Origin: Dacryopinax spathularia
Taxonomy: Eukaryota; Basidiomycota; Dacrymycetes; Dacrymycetales; Dacrymycetaceae
Direction of reading: 5' to 3'
DNA length: 64,000 nucleotides
NCBI GenBank assembly: GCA_037974965.1
Contig: JBBPFI010000018.1
Span: forward strand, 1-64,000
Shown: in pieces, positions 44,877 to 57,348 of the stretch
How positions within the stretch are numbered: position 1 is the stretch's first letter
Layout: every line of letters begins with the position of its first letter
Position numbers and translations under genes: made by a program
Notes under the pieces: generated by a model
Database searches by the model: none
Seen by the model: only the letters and a program-made list of their open reading frames with translations
Told to the model about the DNA's origin: nothing

Positions 44877-46378
44877 TCACACCTCGTCGTCTTCTTTCGT
44901 TTTGGAGACCGAGACCATGCCCATCTCGAGTCGGTTTATCCCTCCGCCGGCTCCGCCGAGGGTGGGGAGGGGCTCGTCGAGTTCCGTGGTGGTGTGGGAC
45001 ATGACGCGGACACCGCTTAACATGTTGAAAGCTGGCTGTGCAGCGGATGGTCAGCCGTTGGGGCGAAACTGTGGTTGCTCAAGGTTACGCACCTTGACGC
45101 TTGAGGCGCGATTTTTCGCGGCGGAGATGTTGACAGGAGACATGTGGAACGCCGGAGCGCCGGCACCGGAGGATTCAAGCTTCTTCGCAAGTTCATGACG
45201 AGCTAGAACAAGACATCAGCACCGAATGCCTCTATACACGTCGGACCGGCGTACCATTAATGCTGCAGAAATAAAACAACCGAGATCAGTATAGTTCTGA
45301 AAAGGGGCTGAAGATCGGAGATGCTCACTTAACCCTACAAGAGCATGAGCAAGCCGCATACGCAGAATGTCACGTATAACTCACATCAACGAAATATAAT
45401 ACATCCGAACCGCCACGAAGTTGATCGCGTTCGGCCATCCACTACCGGCCATATTAGTCGATCCCAAGCACAGTGAAAGGAACCCGATAACGTACTTCCT
45501 GATGGTGCTGAACAATATGGCAACAATGATCGACAATACCGCTGTCAGCCTAATGAATCCGTAAGTATATGCGCCGTCTGCGGACAGACAGAGGGGACGC
45601 ACAAGTTGCTTTCCAAGGTGATGGCGATGAGCTTATCGACGATCCCCCTCGTCCCGCCCCACGCTGCCTTCCCTTCTTGCCGGAGATACCATACGACACT
45701 GACGGCGATGATGATATCCGCGCCGGCGGCACAGTACATCCAAATATCCACGCCCCAGGTGAAGACGCCAAAGCTGCTCTGTTCGACCAACTGGAAGGCC
45801 TTGATTGTGCTGGCGAGAGAGAAGGCGAACTGAAGAAGGGAGAGGAGAAGGATTACGACTGGCAAGTAAGGTTTCCGATGTGAGAGGACGAATATCCTAT
45901 GAGCGAAGAATGCCTGAACGAGCAGAGAGAGCAGGCCGGTGAGGGTGAGGTTGACGTTGTACGAAAAGTCGACGTAGTTCAGCGAGGCGGTATTTCCCCA
46001 ATTGGTCTACCCCGATCCGCATCAGTTCCTGGATATATGCGCACGGCGGCGGCTGTAGAATGAGAAAGGGACGTACGACTGCCCAGTACCAGATACATTT
46101 GGGAAGCATGACGCCATGCAGGAAATTGACGATACAACTGATCCCGACCATCCATTTCGTAAAGTGCGGATCATCGGGGAACGCGCTGCTCAAGCTCAGC
46201 TCCGGATCAGCTGAGCGAGGCGAAAGGGGAAGGGGACGCACCGATAGTAGAACATGGTCTGGGCAAGGCCGATCCCGAGCAAGACGGTGGAGATCATCAT
46301 CCCGACGAACAGGCCGCCGAGGCTGTCCGTAAGGTCCGGCTGTACGGGGGAAGGGACATAGCCAAATAGAGCCGACAT
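44877..46378 (-). CDS. DUF6534-type seven-helix membrane protein with two microexons
   Basis: Nine exons give 347 residues: 46378-46242, 46185-46077, 46006-45603, 45549-45496, 45441-45385, 45334-45329 (6 nt), 45262-45255 (8 nt), 45202-45093 and 45035-44877. The 6-nt and 8-nt exons are needed to rebuild MVNINARHEL, which aligns with MVNVNSRHDL in the paralogue at 57.3 kb, where the same codons lie in one exon. About seven hydrophobic spans follow a short head beginning MSALFGYVPSPVQPDLTDSLG. Landmarks are LPKCIWYWAVTNWGN, YVDFSYNVNLTLTGLLSLLVQ and IRNGWPNAINFVAVR. DUF6534 proteins are numerous in mushroom-forming fungi; their function is not known, though a receptor-like role has been suggested by topology only. 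The C-terminal ~90 residues are cytosolic and S/E/T-rich. Confidence 0.82.
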
Positions 46379-49325
46379 GTTCCCTCTCGCGAGCAGGCGT
46401 TCAGGTACCTCGGAACAGCAAACAGGAGGCAAGTGGGCAGCGAGGACCGCTTTTGAGGAAAGGCGAAAGGGCAGAGAGAACGTGAGGAAGGGAAGGGAAG
46501 GGAAAGAGAGCGCAGGCTTGGGTTGGTTGGTCAAAAAGGACAGACGGGCAACTTATACGGCTTGTTGGCACACACACACGAGGCAAAGGGAGGACCGAAA
46601 GAGGGTAGGCGGGGAACGAAGGACGGGGAGCGAACAGAGCAGGGAGGATGCGCGAAGGGAAGCACGACACAACGTTAGTTCACCGCTTCGTGGACATATA
46701 TGAGAGGGATGGATCGGTTCTGAGACGCTGGAATTTGAGCGACGCAGATCTAGAGTCCAGGGCGACTTTGGCCAGTCCCGCTCGCCTGGTTACACGCCTC
46801 GAGGCAAGCGAGTGATGTCTTGAATCCGCTCGCCACGAACCACATCGATCCTGTCTCACCGCTCCTGAAGAACGCAATCAGTGATGACTCAACCCGCAAG
46901 CGCAAAGTCTCTTACGACAATAAGGTTCCCGAACCCCCTTCGCAAAAAAAAGTGTACCAGCCTAACCCTTTTCTATAAACTCGCAAGAAGACAACAAGAG
47001 AAGCCTGAACTGACAATTTAACGTTTTAGCAATTTGACTGTACGCGCCAGTTGTGGTCGAAATGAATGTATATTTGGCTGGGGGCACCGCCCCTGGAGTG
47101 TGAAGACCGGCGGTGATGCGTGCCCGATACGGCCGATCCGACGATCCTTCATCAACCTGCGTAGAATACGACCCCCGTTTAAAATACCTGCTTCTGGTTG
47201 AGCGGAGAACCGGGGCTGGATCGGAGTCGGAGGCGGAGACGGGTCGGCAGGGCGAGGTTGATGCGTTTGATGCGTTTGCGCATATATTGACCCGCGCGCC
47301 TTGCGTAGCTTGATGCGAAGTTGATGGGCAGCCGAGAGCGCGGCGACGCGACGCGGACGTGCGCTCGGCCGACCCTGACAGCCAGTGAGCAAAAAGCGGG
47401 CATCAACGGCACCCGGTCGATCCAGCCCTTCTCCGAAACGGCAATCAACCGCTCGCATCAAGCCCGCTTTTGCACATGCTGCGAAAAAGCGGCAATCGCA
47501 CTGGCGTAAAATACCTGCTAGTGCCCGATAGGTGAGATGCGGCTTTGAGGTAAAAATAAAGGTGGATGGCGGGGATTGAGGGGCAGGGACGATGTGGGAT
47601 GAGATCGGGCTTGCGGGGCTGAGATTGTCCGGCGGTTTTATAGGCTCCACACTCGGGGCTGACAATGGGATTTGACTGTGGCTTTCATGATTGCCTGCTG
47701 GGGGGTTATAAGCCGCTCGCTGCTGGTTGCTGCTTCGCTTCCTATGTAGGAGATGCGAATAACGCCCACGCTTCCCTGCATGGGAGCTGAGCGGCTGCGT
47801 TCCAAACCCGCCCATCCGCAGGGCATCACATCACATTCCTCGCATTCCAAACGTTCCATGCTCTCGTAAATGGACACACATACAACAACATCACAAATTC
47901 CCACAACTGTGCGCGTTGCTACGAACCTCATCTTCGCGGACCGCAACCCTCCCAACAAATTTGCACCTTCCTTACTTCCTACGTTCTTCGCATAAGCAGA
48001 GAGGGGTGCCAGCGAGGACCGTGCGAAATTTACAGCGTACCCTGATAGATGTGATGGATGGATGAAGATGGGAGAGTGTCACGGTCACGCTTTGCATTTG
48101 GGTAATCGAGATCCAGCAAGAGTGTCCGGGGGTTTCGAGGCAGAGCCAGAGAAAGGGAGCGGAGAAGGAGGACGGAGGCGGAGAACCCGCTCGCTAGGGC
48201 CTGGAGATCTGTCATCTTGCTATCACATGCTTCACATGCCAATGCGCTCGGTCGGAGAGTCTAACGAGATGTGGCTCTTGATGCTGTCATCCGTTCTTGC
48301 TCGGCGTGCGGAAATGTGGACAAGCTCGAGCTTTGACAGCTTGCGTGTGGGAGGGACGGCGTTAGTGCGCATATATCCGCACTTGTGATGGTCAGGAGGG
48401 ACATCATGAAGAGGGGGAAGTTGTTGCTGAGCACATTCTGGCGTCGCTGCTAAAGAGGAGAAGGAGAACGACACGCCCTAATTCCTCTCGGCGCCCTGGC
48501 TGGCCCGGTTCGGTTCGGAACCACGCGCGGACGCATGGGACGCAAGAAGGGGGATTGCAACACTTTCCTTTTCCGGAAGAGCGACAACTCGGCCGCTCGT
48601 GGTCTTCCGCACGTTCCGACTCGTTCGTTCGCTTTCGCTCCCTTCGTTCGTGGCAGGGAAGGGCGAAGTCTGTGATGGATGGGGAGGTGATGGCGTTGCT
48701 ACACCTGGTGCGATGCTTGCCCGTGCCGTACTCTGAGATGCATGTGAGACCACTCGCCTTCCGCCTTCCCTCGTCGCCGCTGACTTTTGCCTCACTCGCA
48801 GGCTCGGTCCCCACTACTGCATCGAGGCGCGATCCTGTCTGATCGCCTCCTTTAGCCTTCGCACCCGTCTGTGCCTGTCTCTCGCCCGGCACGCTGGCAT
48901 TCCCAACTGATACTGACTGACTGACGCAGGCCGATCGGTCCCCCCTCCGCCCCGCTCCTTCTTTGCATATATACCTCTTCGCCCTTCGCCCGTCCTCCCT
49001 CTCTCTCCCGTCAAGAGCTCCCTCCCCTTCTCCCCTCCCTCCCCCCGCGTCAACTCTCACAGTCTTGTTCGCTTCCCACAAACTTGCGACCTCTTGCGTA
49101 TTGATCGCTTATTGCTTGCTTGCTTGCATATCCCCCGCTCACCTCATATCCCTTCATCTGTATACTCCTATCGCGCGACCGGGATTCCATTCTTGATACT
49201 CCCCCAATCTCCTAACCGCATACACTCCCCTTCCTCCGCCGCAACGCACGTAACTGCAACGCAACCCCCTTTCCTTCGCCCAATACCCTTATTACCAGCT
49301 GACGAGCGAGTGACGCAACGAAACG
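46379..49325. other. Long intergenic region between DUF6534 and P450 genes
   Basis: About 2.9 kb with no gene I can support. ORFs of up to 265 codons (47018-47815 minus, 48404-49081 minus) lack domains and are low-complexity R/S/P frames. Similar short strings (AAAATACCTGCT at ~47183 and ~47508; AAAAAGCGG at ~47393 and ~47486) hint at an old local duplication. From 48.96 kb the DNA becomes strongly C/T-rich, typical of a fungal 5' leader before the P450. Confidence 0.5.
46552..46558 (-). promoter_or_regulatory. TATA-like element upstream of the DUF6534 gene
   Basis: GTATAAG on the minus strand, 174 bp upstream of the ATG at 46378. This is farther than for other genes in the window, so weak support. 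Confidence 0.25.
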
Positions 49326-51035
49326 ATGCTGCTCACGTCCACCTTCATCCTCCTCGCCATCTTCGTCGTATCGGCGATTATCCTCATCCCGCGCATTTCG
49401 CCCAAGCACTCCCTCCCACTTCCTCCTGGCCCTCCGCCTCTGCCTGTCATCGGGAACGTCCACCAGCTCCCGACAAAGGATGAACATGTTACTTTCCTCG
49501 CTTGGGCAAAGCAGTACGCGTCGGACATTGTCTGCGCGACCATCTTCGGCCAGCCGCTTGTTGTTCTCAACTCGAAGGAGAGCGTGATGGAGATCATGGA
49601 GCGCCGCGCGGCGATCTACGCCGCAAGGCCAAGGATGGTGATGTGTGGCGAACTGTGCGCCTTCTTTCACTCTTGTATGCTATCGCCGCTTACCGTTCTC
49701 CAGTGTTGGCATTGGCGGCTCGGTTGCGCTCACTTCGGACATGAACCGACACAAGCACTTACGCCGCATGTTCAACCAGGCGCTGAACCCGCGTGCTTCG
49801 CAAGAGTACTGGCCCTCCCAGCTCAAAGAGTCGCGTGAGATGATGGTCCGCCTCCTTGACGAGCCCGACAAGCTGGAAGACCATATCAAGCGCACCGTTG
49901 TCGCTGTTATCTTCCTTGTCAGTCATGGCTACCAGATCAGGAGCAATGATGACTATTATATCTGGCTGGGGAACAAGGTCATGCAGAACTTTGCGAAGGG
50001 TGAGTGAGACGTCACGTGAAGGGATCGCCGCTGATGCGTCTGCAGCCGCGGCACCGGGTGCTTGGCTCGTCGATTTCCTCCCTTTCCGTAAGTCGCGCCG
50101 TCAGGAAACGCGCATATATGCTAATTCACCGCACAGTTCGCTATATACCCGCTTGGTTCCCTGGTGCCCAGTTCCAGCGCATTGCAGCTGAATGGCGTGC
50201 TGAGTGGTTCGAGCTCCTCGAGAAGCCAATCAACATGGTCAAGGCCAACATGGCTGCCGGTACCGCCAAGCCCAGCTTCGCCAGCCGTCTGCTCGAGGCT
50301 AACGCCGCTGCTGGTGGTGATCCCAAGGAGGACGATCTGATCATGTGGGCTTCTGGTTCGCTCTACTCCGCCGGTGCAGATACGAGCGTCAGCGCGGTTC
50401 ACTCGTTCTACCTCGAGATGCTCCTCCATCCCGAGATCCAGGCCAAGGCTCAGGCTGAACTCGACGCCGTCGTTGGCAAGGACCGCATGCCCACTTTCGA
50501 GGATATGCCCCGTCTTCCGTACTGCGGTGCCATCGTCAAGGAAGTGTTCCGCCGCCGACCTGTCGCTCCCCTTGCCATCCCTCATACTGCTCGCGAGGAC
50601 GATACTTACAACGGCTACACGATCCCCAAGGGCAGCATGGTCATGGGTAACATCTACGCGCTGAACATGGATTCAACCGTCTTCGACAAACCGGAGGAGT
50701 TCAACCCGGAACGCTACCTCTCGCCTTCCGGCCAGCCACAGAACCCCGCCGGCATCAACCGAGACATCGGCAGCTGGTGCTTCGGCTTCGGCCGTCGTAT
50801 TTGCCCTGGCGCCAATGTCGCCGAAGCGACCCTCTACGCCGCGGTCGTCAATACCCTCTGGGGCTTCGACATCAAGTACGCCTATGGACCGGACGGCAAG
50901 CGCATCGAGCCCGATCTCGAGTACGTCCAGGGCGTCGTGAGCCATCCAAAGGACTTCAAGTGCGACATCCGTCCACGCTCGCAAGCGCATGCGGACCTTA
51001 TGCGCGCTACTGCCGCCGAGTACGCCGGCATGTAA
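49326..51035 (+). CDS. Cytochrome P450 monooxygenase
   Basis: Four exons (49326-49654, 49704-49999, 50046-50087, 50137-51035) give 521 residues. An N-terminal membrane anchor (STFILLAIFVVSAIILI) is followed by the proline hinge LPPGPPPLPVIGN. Other landmarks are the C-helix WxxxR-region equivalent RHKHLRRMFNQAL, I-helix AGADTS, K-helix ExxR (EVFR), PERY and the haem loop FGFGRRICPG with the Cys ligand. It is expected on the cytosolic face of the ER, using NADPH-P450 reductase. It resembles the fungal O-methylsterigmatocystin oxidoreductase-like P450s common in agaricomycetes, but the substrate cannot be inferred. No other biosynthetic genes adjoin it. Confidence 0.95.
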
Positions 51036-52200
51036 GCCGCCCACGCCCATACTTCTTCCTTGCTTTGCTTGTCATGTATATCGGCCGGCCTCCCCAAAGG
51101 GGAAGGACCGCACCCAACCCGAACGCAACAAAGGTCTCTCATTACTTCTTGAACAAACGACAAACCCCAAGGTAAACCGAACAACTTTCCTATCTTTTCG
51201 TTCTCTCGATCCTCTGCATCGCCAAAAGCAGCAAACTGTCGCTCGTTTCAATTCTTCGTTCTTCTTCCTCATTCAGCCTTCAGTTCTCGTTCTTTTTTGA
51301 TGCTCGCACGCCTTTTTTTGAGGGTGCGGGGTTTGGTCGTGTTTTGGTTGTGTTCGGTTGTGTTATACTAGGCGTGGTTAGTGTTAATAATGGATATCTT
51401 GGCAGCAGTCATTGCGTTCTCAGTCTCCGGCTAACAGGATGTTGCAAGACTTGTACGGGTAGTTTGGTCACCTTCATATGGCCAGTCCTAGCCTAAGGAT
51501 GGGCCTAATACATCCATTATTTAAGGCCGTCCGCAAGACACGAAACGTATATGTCTCCTGCAGCAAATCTGGCACAAGGCGATGAGCAAGAACGACAAGT
51601 GAGAAAGGCAGACGGCCCTTGGCATTCCAGGGCAAATGCCTCCGCCCCACTCATGTCGCGTGCCGTCAACAACCCCAAATGAATGCGCGCGTCACCGGCC
51701 GGGACTTCAACCCTGGCTGCCCTGCCCTTTGTCTTTGTCTGCTGATGCCGTAAGGGCTCGCAGCCTGCATACACCTCGCGGCTCGAGCGTTCAACATACC
51801 CAGACACATTTCTTGATTGATACCATTAAGGAGCCATATACCTCGCAGTGAGTGGCTCCTACTTTTCTTCACGGGTAGGCTAAGTGTAGGTAGGAACGAG
51901 AGCAGTTATACACGGCGCTGTTTGGGACAGAGGAGATCGACAATAATTTGACATCAACATCAACATCGACATCGGATCAAACGTCCGTCTATTGAACAAC
52001 CGTCTCACTCAACAACTGTCTCCCGCTCAATCCTTGGCTATCTATCTCTCTCCCTTAGTTCAATACTGTTCGACAAGCTCGCCACTGATCTGCCGACGAT
52101 AACGCCCAACAGCCAGACCCGATCGTTCCATCAATCCCAACGCTCACCGATCCTACCGAACAATACCCCATTGAGGGTTGTATTCGGTTGCTCGCAAGGT
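51036..52200. other. Intergenic region downstream of the P450
   Basis: 1.17 kb: T-rich 3' flank to ~51.4 kb, then mixed sequence and a short run of ATCAAC/ATCGAC trinucleotide repeats (~51950-51975). ORFs are short and without domains. Confidence 0.5.
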
Positions 52201-53114
52201 ATGCCCCAGATAGGCGAGTACCTCGCCCAGCTCTGGTCGGGCGGTGCGGTTCTAGAAGAACATGCGATCGAGTGGGATCTTGTGAGGGGGAAGGTCACTT
52301 GCTGGGTTTGTTCTGAGGGCGGGAGCGTAAGTCGCCTTCTTATCCCCTGATTCTGCCAAGCATCAAGTGCACCAGCGGTCTTCACGAAGCCATGGCTCGA
52401 TAGTGCGCTGCGTGCTGCCGCTAAATGGGCTGTGATCTCCTTGGTCTGTTTGCCTTGATCACGTGCTTTTACTGATTCGCTCGCAAACAGGAATTCAGCC
52501 TAGCAGTCCACTTCAAGAAAGCCGACAAACCCGTCCGGATCGAGCTCCTCGCCGACGGCGAAGTGCTCGACGTCCGGCTCACAGAACGGGGGATGAAAGA
52601 AGCCTACATAACGGGTAACAGGCTGAGTCGGGACGAAGTCAAGCCGTTCAAGTTCCGTTCCAGTCGAGGTGGGTTTCTGTTATGTGCAGGGGGTGAAGGG
52701 ATGCTGATGGTGGTAGGGGATGAAGATGATGGTGGGACTGTTACGGTCGAGTTGACTTTCGTGGAGGTTGTGAGGCATAATAGGATCCAGGGGGACGAGC
52801 CGGGGTTTCAGGCGGAGAGCGATGTGCTCGGCTCGGTGCGGTAGGTCAACCTTATTCCTCCTCGCCCTGTGATGCTGAAGTGTTATGGCAGGCTTGGACA
52901 ACCGGTCCGAAGACCAAGACTCGATCCGAGGATGAGCGCGAGCTTCGATTTCTTGCCGGAGTGGGGCGATAGGCCGTTCGCGACGTTTGTGTTCAAGCAT
53001 CGGCCGAGGCGTGCGTTGCACTTATCTGTCCAAATCCAGTCTGATGCTAATAGCTCTTTTCTAGGCTGGCTGGAGCAGAAGGGCATCCTCCGAAGTCGGC
53101 TCCATCATCTATGA
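52201..53114 (+). CDS. DUF7918-type protein, copy 1
   Basis: Five exons (52201-52326, 52491-52668, 52717-52840, 52892-53010, 53065-53114) give 198 residues. Family landmarks in order: VLEEHAIEWD...KVTCWVCSEGG near the start, FSLAVHFKKADKPVRIELLADGEVLD, GGTVTVELTFVEVVRHN, then PFATFVFKHRPR joined over an intron to WLEQKGIL at the C-terminus. The 48-nt second-last interruption (52669-52716) has GTGGGT, CTGAT and TAG signals and sits where copy 2 has an intron. It has no stop, so retention would add 16 residues. The first intron is long (164 nt). DUF7918 proteins are abundant in basidiomycetes and their role is unknown. Confidence 0.72.
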
Positions 53115-53674
53115 AGACCTCACTACCAAATTGACTGATCTTACAGGTCGGACGACCGCGCCTCGTTCTCCAGCGCGCGGATAAGGGGACTCAGGAGCGC
53201 GACTTGTGAAAGGTCACGTGCTGTCTCTCCACTCACCACAGGCTTGACTCAGGAAACGGGCCTCATACCATAATTTGCCTTTTCTCTTGCACATGTGTAT
53301 GTCTTCACATTGTATCCGTAACAGCTCAGTACGATACCACCAAGCCTCAAACTTACCCAATTGAAGTTTTCGCTCATTCAACCGCAAAAGTACAGTATTG
53401 GCGTTGCTCATTCGGAACTCCGGTTTACCTCCGGCCATCTTCCCGAATCTTCTTCCCCGCGGAAACACAGCCGTCGTCATCCCAGTCACTCGCCGCTGCC
53501 ATGCAGTCTGGCACCGGGCCGTCGTCGACGCCATCCAAAGTCTTGTCAACCACTCGCCACGAAAGCAGATGTCTTGATCTGCAACCCACTCGCCTTGTAG
53601 CAACACTTCACTCTCATTTCCCACATTCACAACAGACAGCGACATCATAGCGACACTACGAAGGAAAGAGGAAG
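53115..53674. other. Intergenic region between DUF7918 copies 1 and 2
   Basis: 560 bp; a minus-strand ORF (53214-53648) is open but has no domain. Probably promoter of copy 2. Confidence 0.4.
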
Positions 53675-54721
53675 ATGCAGCTCGGACCCTATGAATGTAC
53701 GATCTCGAGCGACGACGTCGAGCTGCCCGAGTTCGCCGTCGAAGAAGACGTCGAGAACGGAGTCGTGACGTGCTGGGTACCCAGTAAAGAAGGCCGCGTA
53801 CGTCTACCCGTTAACCCTAACCCCCTCAACGTCCCATGCTAAGTGAGACCTGGCTAGCCATTCAAGCTCGACTGCAGCTACGGCGGTACTTTGGATGAGA
53901 GGAACGCCATGCGGTTGATGTTGACTGCGGATGGGGAAGTGCTCGATACGCGGATTGCGGTGAATACGGAGAGCAGTACGTTGAGTGGACTAAGGCTGGA
54001 TAGCTGGACAATCAGGCCGTATCTCTTTAAGCCGCATGTTAAGCCGACCGAGGGTAAGTGACTTTCCCCTCTTGCCCAACCCCTCGCACCAGCGCTTCCG
54101 AAGAGCATGCTGACGAGGTTGGGGACAGACTTCGACGAAGACGAGATGGACACCGAAGAGCTCGACGACCCCTACTGGAAAGAACGAGGCGTCATAACAC
54201 TCGAGATGACCCGAGTCGAAGCACTGCGATTCGAGCCTCTCGCGGACGACGAGCCCAGCTCCCCCTTGCCCACCGCCGACCGACTAAGGACGATAGAGTG
54301 CGTATACTGCTGCAGCCTCCCCCGTTTGCAGGGTGTGCTAATGTATAACGCACAGGGTTGGACAGAAAGACGTCTCGCCGAAGAAGATTACGAGGCGGAC
54401 GGTGTCGTGGAACTGGGGTGCGGATGAGGGGTATCCGATCGCGACGTTTAGGTTTAAGCATCGGCCTAAGGGTGCGTCTGCTCTCTCTGCTGTTCCTTTC
54501 CCGTATGAACTCTTCTGACTAAGGCTCCACAGAGTGGCTCGAAGCGTATGGGTTCATGCGTAAGTCACAGTCTCCAGCGCACCTAGAGGCATAGCCGACC
54601 TGATATCGCAGCTCGCGATTTGGCAAATACCATCGATTTCGACGCCTTAGCCCTTAACGGTCAACCCGAATATCTCAGGAGCCTGAAGCAGCTAACGCTC
54701 CAGGATGAAGTCATGTCTTGA
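53675..54721 (+). CDS. DUF7918-type protein, copy 2
   Basis: Six exons (53675-53797, 53858-54053, 54093-54297, 54356-54471, 54533-54559, 54612-54721) give 258 residues. The same landmarks as copy 1 occur: LPEFAVEEDVENGVVTCWVPSKEG, then FKLDCSYGGTLDERNAMRLM, ERGVITLEMTRVEAL, PIATFRFKHRPK and, over an intron, EWLEAYGFM. It adds an acidic insert (DFDEDEMDTEELDD) and a C-terminal helix after PRDLANTIDFD that copy 1 lacks. The gene is head-to-tail with copy 1, 560 bp apart. Divergence between the copies is high, so the duplication is not recent. No function is known. Confidence 0.78.
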
Positions 54722-57348
54722 CTGCTCGAGGCGCCGCCCCTGCGTGTCTAGCTTTGAAGAATCGTTGTAGATGGTCTGATAAGTGGGTGGAGTATACGAT
54801 ATACATCTTTCTCTTGCTGGGGTTTCCTTGAACCTGTCATTGTTGTTTATATCCCTCTTACAAGCGCAGCTCATACCAAACAAGTTTTGCATTCTTGAAG
54901 CATCTTCGAACTGTCGATGCGTGCGAGCTTTCAAGTGTTTGACAGTCCGCCACGAATCAGCAATAACTAGCCAGTTTTCCCTACGAGCTGTTGAGCTTCG
55001 TATGCCTTTACTGGGGGGGCATCAACGAATTCCCATACCAGTCTCCCACTCCACTCTTCCTCTCCAGGACCCCAACCAGCCGGACATCGCCGCCCACGTC
55101 AGACTCGTCCTAAGCGGCGTTCACCACAATCCCACAATCCACCATCCCACAATCAGCAAACCCACTCCGCCTCGCAGGGGCTCCCCTGTCCGCTCTTCAC
55201 TCCCGAAAATCTGTCCGATCATCAGTTCCAAGGTCTAATACTGAGGCATTGGTCGCTCAGTGCACGAAGCGAGGGGAAAGAAGGTAGGGTCTTTCCAGTG
55301 CTACGTCTGCGTGGGGACATGCGTTTGGGGTGCGAAATGTTGTGCGCTCTGGCGAGCGTGGGACGGTCATTAGCTTGTTTGGCCATACGACTGCGGCCGT
55401 TCCCCCGATGCTTGTCGAGGCCGCCCGATATATATAGTCTATCCAGTCTAAATGCTTATAAGGCCGTCTAATTGCAAAAACTGTCGAGAAAAGTAGTGAC
55501 GCTCTGTCCGAGGTCATTCCGCTCGGAACAGTGAATTGCCCCCAATCTCCGCCCACTCGGCCTGGCCGACCGGTAGTAGGCGTATCGGGGGCCCGAGTGG
55601 TGTTGCGCGCCCGTTGCGCCTTCGTCAGAGCCATGGCGACGGCCTCGAGGCGCAAAGGCATATCAAGGTACCATCGTCGCTCGCGGTGTTATCGCTGGAA
55701 ATGCATGGCTGAGGAGCGCGCGGGAGCGCGGGGTGGCACAGTGCTTACTAGATGGGATATTGAAGCTACGATCAGAGGTTGTTGAAGCTGTCGATAAGCT
55801 AGGATCAGACAAGTTGTGCTGCCATCGCTGGGAGGACCTGGGAGAGCTGGGAAACGGTGAGAAACGGGCGGTACCGGTTCGTCCGAGCGGGCGAGCTCCA
55901 TACGAACGGGCTAGACCGGCGATACGCGGGAGCCAAAGGTTGGGTAAAAGCGATGCCATGCCTGAGAATGTTCTATGCGGTGAACTGAGAAGCCAAAGGA
56001 GGGAAAATATAGACTCTCAATGTGCGACATAGCAATTTGATTTGCTTTAGAGCGCGTCTAAAAGGTCTGTTTGTATTATGCGATGAAGATGACTGACGAC
56101 GCTCCCTTTGGTCCTTTTTCCGCCGAAAGCGGAAGAGCCCGAGGGCTTGGGAGGTGACGCGAGGGAGAGCGTGACGCCGTGACGCTCCTTCACCGCTTCA
56201 CCGCTGAGCTGGAGCGGGACCCGATCATTTACCAGGGCCCCGGAAGGCCGGGATCCCGATCGCGCTCCGAGGGTTCGACGTGTTGCTGGCAAGTCTCAGG
56301 CTGGCACATCAACAATTGTTAAGGGAAGCGGTGGCTCGGGGTCCCTCGTCCGCGACTTGCATTTGCGACCGCGACCGCATGCCTCGCGCAGGGATTTTTG
56401 TGGGCTTCTGGACGACCTGGCTCATATCTCGCGAAGGACGGGGCATGGGAAGAAACACGATTTTCACCGATCGTCTTGGTGCGCTGGGAGCTTGGGAGAA
56501 AATGCGGTGCGTTTCCCCCACCGAACTTGTTGCGCTGGCATCGATTCTACCGTGCTGTCAGGTGGTGCGCAGATGAATTTTTTGGGGTGAATATCAGAAA
56601 GCGCAAACAAGGAGGCCACCCTGGAGTTTCCTGCCTGGGACGACTAGCTCGAAACGTGGATTGTGGGGAGAGCTTATTGCACAGCCGCCTGCGCTTTCGC
56701 CATGGCCTTGACCAAGAGCGGTAGGTTCACGCCGATATGTGGCTAGCTCGGGCGGTCGTCGTACGAGGGGCGAATATCGCTATGTGAACAGGCCGGAGGT
56801 TCGGCGGTGGTTTGCGACGATGTGCGACTTTCGCGATGTGGGCTTGGCTTCTTGCTTCCATGGATGCTTAGAATGCGGCGACTGCTTCTTCCCCATCTCG
56901 CCGAGCAATATGGTCCCAAACAGGCAGGAACCGACGCACCCGACCCTGGATGCGTTGGCCAGGTTTGCCCGGAATGGAATATATGCTTCTCGGCGCGTGA
57001 GCCTGGCCGAGCGATGGGTCCCTGTGTGCGCTATGGAATGGAGTGTCACGGACTCACACCCCTCTGCTGCTTCTTTTTCCCCCTCACCCGCCGTTCGTCA
57101 CTTTTCGCTCACCCAACGAACGGCGCGGGCCACACGTATAGGACTACGATGGGAGGCGATCTGGACTGCTTCTGTCTCACTCCCGACCGGTCAAATACCC
57201 CCACAGTCGTCTCCATCGATCGTCCCCCCGTCGTCACTCTCTTGACTACCATCTCCCATCCTGTAATTCCCCGTCTCCTCTCTCCTCCCTCCTCCTTGAG
57301 GTCCCACTATCGCCGCTCGTCCCCGCGTACCTCTACCTTCAAACGACC
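54722..57348. other. Long intergenic region upstream of the second DUF6534 gene
   Basis: 2.6 kb without a supported gene. Short Pro/Arg-rich ORFs on both strands (55.0-55.96 kb, 56.3-57.2 kb) show no domain and no splice-linked extension. A TATATATA run at ~55430 has no gene to serve. From ~57.2 kb the DNA is C/T-rich, the probable leader of the DUF6534 gene. Confidence 0.45.

Noticed and set aside
47018-47815. 265-codon minus-strand ORF in the intergenic region
   Set aside because: Low-complexity P/S/R-rich frame with no domain or splice-linked continuation.
48404-49081. 225-codon minus-strand ORF upstream of the P450
   Set aside because: R/G/E-rich and antisense to a C/T-rich leader; no domain.
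41107-51035. Transporter, methyltransferase and P450 as a biosynthetic cluster
   Set aside because: No backbone enzyme (PKS, NRPS, terpene synthase) is present and unrelated genes lie between them.
55257-55959. Two minus-strand ORFs with a presequence-like start
   Set aside because: No recognised domain, and I found no intron joining them convincingly; left as non-coding for lack of support.
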